From: Comamonas thiooxydans
GTDB lineage: Bacteria; Pseudomonadota; Gammaproteobacteria; Burkholderiales; Burkholderiaceae_C
Direction of reading: 5' to 3'
Assembly: GCF_002157685.2 (NCBI RefSeq)
Contig: NZ_AP026738.1
Span: 3,038,001 to 3,102,000 of the forward strand
DNA length: 64,000 nucleotides
Of the stretch, positions 61,517-64,000 are shown one piece after another. The notes under the pieces are model-generated. The model saw only the letters and a program-made list of their open reading frames with translations, did not search any database and was not told the origin of the DNA. Numbering within the stretch: the first letter of the stretch is position 1; the number at the start of each line of letters is the position of its first letter. Position numbers and translations under genes: made by a program.

Positions 61517-61864
61517 TTACCCTGCCATAGCTCGATTGCGGGATTCACGCTGCTCGGGAGACTCCTTCAACAACTCATCAATGATCTGCTGTCGTGCTTT
61601 CTCTGAGCTTGATACCGGTGTATTACCGGGGTACTTCCCTGAACGCATCCGGGAGTCACCTCCCTCAACAACTGCCTGAGCGGCTTCTGCATTTATTTCT
61701 TTGCGAGACTTCACACTTTTAAAGTGTTCGGGATGAGTTACCACACCGCTTTCATTGTTTGCAGAATGCCAATATTCACTTGCCGATGCAATGCCTGGTA
61801 TTAGCAAGGAGGCTGTGATCATTGCCGAAGTGATAAAAGTCGTTGACAAATTACGACGTAACAT
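61517..61864 (-). CDS. Small secreted protein, DUF4148-like
   Basis: A 115-residue protein with a signal peptide ending near IASA (residue 28). The mature part starts SEYWHSANNESGVVTHPEHF and continues KSRKEINAEAAQAVVEGGDS, reminiscent of small periplasmic proteins with SRAEV-type motifs (DUF4148-like) found near metal-response genes. The end is helical and charged. Function unknown. It is convergent with the eptA-like gene and divergent from the response regulator. Confidence 0.6.
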   Translation of the reverse strand: MLRRNLSTTFITSAMITASLLIPGIASASEYWHSANNESGVVTHPEHFKSVKSRKEINAEAAQAVVEGGDSRMRSGKYPGNTPVSSSEKARQQIIDELLKESPEQRESRNRAMAG

Positions 61865-62087
61865 TATAAAGCTCCTATAAAAATTACATACTTCCTGAAG
61901 GCTTATTCCGTCAAGGAAGATATAAAAATTTTATAGCGAGCCAAATTACATATTTCAGTCATTATTATGACAATGTAGTCATCTTTGAGATTAATAACAA
62001 TCTACATGCATGCAACCCTCTGAGAAATTAATACTTAAAGAGCTCCGCCAAATATTATGAATGGTCAGAACCAACATAATTCTTACA

Positions 62088-62113
62088 AGAAAATGATAAA
62101 TTCGTCATTTTCT
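62088..62113. promoter_or_regulatory. 9-bp perfect inverted repeat before the response regulator
   Basis: AGAAAATGA and TCATTTTCT flank TAAATTCG and end 30 bases before the regulator ATG. This is a candidate operator for autoregulation by the OmpR-type regulator. Confidence 0.5.
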
Positions 62114-62142
62114 AATATAAAAGATTCTTAAAAATACTGATT

Positions 62143-62835
62143 ATGAAGATACTAGTTGTTGAAGATGAAGTAAAGCTCGCAGAATACCTTGTCAAAGGGC
62201 TTGCAGAGGAAGGCTTCGTCGTCGATACAGCTCACAACGGGATCGACGGCTTACATTTAGCAATAGAACTTGACTATGATCTTGTCATTCTCGATGGAAT
62301 GCTTCCCGGCATTGATGGATTAGCTGTTTTAGCCGCCCTAAAGCGCGAGAAGCCGACACCCGTTCTGATGCTCACAGCTCGCGGTCAGATAGAGGACCGG
62401 GTAAAGGGACTCCAAAGCGGTGCCGACGACTACTTGGTGAAGCCATTCGCATTCTCCGAGCTCGTGGCACGCATGCATGTCTTGCTTCGTCGAAGTAATT
62501 TGCACATGACGTCAGGAAGCTTTGAAGCGACTAACCTAGTCTTTGCCGATCTAGAGATGGATTTAGTTCGTCGCAGAGCCATTCGCTCGGGACAGAGACT
62601 TGAGCTTACCGCCAAGGAGTTTAATCTTCTCAGCTTACTACTTCGCAGACAGGGAGAGGTTTTGTCACGCACTGAGCTGGCATCGCAAGTATGGGACATG
62701 AATTTCGACAGTGAAACTAATGTTGTTGAAGTCGCTATACGCCGTCTTCGACTGAAGCTGGATCAGCCATTTGGACGACCACTTCTTCACACTGTGCGTG
62801 GAATGGGCTATGTGCTTGAGTCTCGTCCTGTATGA
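62143..62835 (+). CDS. OmpR-family response regulator
   Basis: A 230-residue response regulator. The receiver domain carries the phospho-acceptor Asp51 in [14 protein letters not shown], with LMLTARGQ and the switch Lys in [10 protein letters not shown]. The winged-helix domain ends [15 protein letters not shown] and [13 protein letters not shown]. It is of the CzcR/CusR/PmrA-like group. The histidine kinase gene overlaps its stop by four bases. Possible targets are the eptA-like gene and the metal cluster. Confidence 0.9.
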   Translation: MKILVVEDEVKLAEYLVKGLAEEGFVVDTAHNGIDGLHLAIELDYDLVILDGMLPGIDGLAVLAALKREKPTPVLMLTARGQIEDRVKGLQSGADDYLVKPFAFSELVARMHVLLRRSNLHMTSGSFEATNLVFADLEMDLVRRRAIRSGQRLELTAKEFNLLSLLLRRQGEVLSRTELASQVWDMNFDSETNVVEVAIRRLRLKLDQPFGRPLLHTVRGMGYVLESRPV

Positions 62836-64000
62836 ATACCAAATCAGTACCACACTTAGCTGGCCGCCTAGCTCGTGTACTTGCACTTCAAACCATCGTA
62901 GGCCTCGGACTTGTCTGTATCGCTGTCTACTTGGTCATATCAATCACATTGACTGAACGGCAGCAAGACACTTTAGATCACAAACAAACAGCGATTGAAA
63001 TCCTATTGAAACAAGGTCGTGCGCTGCATTCTTCCGAAGCCATCAAACATTTGCTCAAAGACTATCTCACGGGTCATGATGAGCTATCTCTAAAGCTCGT
63101 TTCCGTTGCAGGAGATAACATTGTTGAAGTTCCACGCGGATCTGAAAATGCTGGCCATGTTTTGTCGCGCCGATTCACGGTGAACGTTATTGCGGAGGGT
63201 CGCGGTGTAGAGCCTATGCAGGCAATTTTGCTTCTCGACCGCAGACCAGATGAGCGATTGCTCAGCCGTCTTGGATGGACTCTTGGACTCGCTGCTGTAG
63301 CGGGGGGACTGCTTGTGTCACTTGCAAGCACATGGCTAGTAAGAGTTGGTCTAAAGCCCTTGCGCTCGCTGGTGGAGCAAACGCGCAACCTATCCGCAAA
63401 CGACCTAAATCGGCGCCTTGATGACAGTCATCAACCTCAAGAGCTGAGGCCTTTGGTAGCGCAGTTCAATGCTTTACTAGATAGGTTGGCTAAGGCATAT
63501 CAGCAAATGGAAGCTTTCAATGCGGACGTAGCACATGAGCTAAATACGCCTCTGACGACCCTCATAAGCAGCAGTGAGCTTGCCCTGCGTAAACCACGTA
63601 GTGGGCCTGAGTTGCAAGAGGCACTAGCTTCAAACCTTGAGGACCTGCGACGGATGGCCGGTATCGTCGCCGATATGCTATTTCTATCCAATGCAGACCG
63701 AGGGGTTGAAGCAAGACGCACGAACGTGGACAGCTTGGCAGAGCTTGCTTTCGAAGTGGCAGAGTTCCACGAAGCGGCAATACAAGAGGCTCAACTTCAA
63801 GTTGTGATTGTGGGCGATGCCTCCGCCACAGTGGATGCACGATTACTGCGACGAGCACTGTCCAACCTCCTGGGCAACGCAACTCGTTATGCAGAAAGAG
63901 GTTCGACAATTCAAGTTGAAATTGCGCGCAGCAATGTAGACAGCTCGATTCGCATCGCGGTGATCAACAATGGGACTGAAATCGACCCGATACATCTGCC
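62832..64000 (+). CDS. Sensor histidine kinase (cut by the right edge)
   Basis: The first 389 codons of a heavy-metal-type sensor kinase. The start [20 protein letters not shown] overlaps the regulator stop (ATGA). Transmembrane helices lie near residues 18-40 and 150-175, with a ~110-residue periplasmic domain between them. A HAMP segment ([20 protein letters not shown]) leads to the phospho-acceptor His235 in [13 protein letters not shown]. The N box, [14 protein letters not shown], is present; the rest of the ATPase domain lies outside the window. Confidence 0.88.
   Translation, partial: MNTKSVPHLAGRLARVLALQTIVGLGLVCIAVYLVISITLTERQQDTLDHKQTAIEILLKQGRALHSSEAIKHLLKDYLTGHDELSLKLVSVAGDNIVEVPRGSENAGHVLSRRFTVNVIAEGRGVEPMQAILLLDRRPDERLLSRLGWTLGLAAVAGGLLVSLASTWLVRVGLKPLRSLVEQTRNLSANDLNRRLDDSHQPQELRPLVAQFNALLDRLAKAYQQMEAFNADVAHELNTPLTTLISSSELALRKPRSGPELQEALASNLEDLRRMAGIVADMLFLSNADRGVEARRTNVDSLAELAFEVAEFHEAAIQEAQLQVVIVGDASATVDARLLRRALSNLLGNATRYAERGSTIQVEIARSNVDSSIRIAVINNGTEIDPIHL

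Overview
The window looks like a chromosomal segment of a Comamonadaceae betaproteobacterium, probably Comamonas or a close relative. This rests on the dapC-dapD-pilU-dapE-prmB order, a phaC-phaA-phaB cluster with a separate intracellular PHA depolymerase, stand-alone rsxB, gentisate-type isomerase and hydrolase genes, and a dispersed ~42-bp repeat that I associate with this family. No rRNA, tRNA, CRISPR array or transposase was seen.

Left part (1-41.4 kb, GC-rich backbone). It holds, in order: the dusA end; phaZ behind a 23-bp palindrome; rsxB; a chemoreceptor with a C-terminal Cache-like domain; the lysine/DAP genes with pilU inside them; prmB; two gene relics; and an ABC-F ATPase. Next comes a duplicated cassette encoding two tiny peptides that share WPxDERDRKR, then PHA synthesis (phaB, phaA, phaC). 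After pgeF come a divergent maleylpyruvate isomerase-like and fumarylpyruvate hydrolase-like pair, a NUDIX hydrolase, a GGDEF/EAL protein, a YgiQ radical SAM protein and an aromatic-hydroxylase-like FAD monooxygenase with DUF2783 and LuxR partners. The stretch ends with small secreted or membrane proteins, a secretory lipase-like hydrolase, a LysR/LysE/AhpD-like group, a YceI-YceI-SRPBCC operon and an rtcB gene truncated at its 5' end.

Accessory part (about 41.37 kb to the right edge, visibly more AT-rich in several blocks). Foreign-looking DNA starts exactly where the rtcB homology breaks. It carries a two-gene Hachiman defence system (hamA nuclease, hamB helicase), an H-NS-like protein and a LexA-boxed umuDC operon. 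A long minus-strand metal-resistance region follows. Its core is cnrY-cnrX-cnrH-cnrC-cnrB-cnrA (anti-sigma factor, periplasmic sensor, ECF sigma factor, HME-RND efflux pump). Downstream are an NreB/CnrT-like MFS exporter, a His-rich CzcI-like protein, a HupE/UreJ-like protein, a membrane-anchor protein and a ZIP transporter. Two matching promoter-like elements lie before cnrY and cnrC. The right edge has a very AT-rich phosphoethanolamine-transferase-like gene, a small secreted protein and an OmpR-type two-component system cut off by the window end.

The systems most worth a second look are the tandem WPxDERDRKR peptide cassette with its duplicated 53-nt leader, the repeat family that has entered reading frames, the structured leader upstream of the c-di-GMP enzyme, and the defence/metal island with its regulatory sites.
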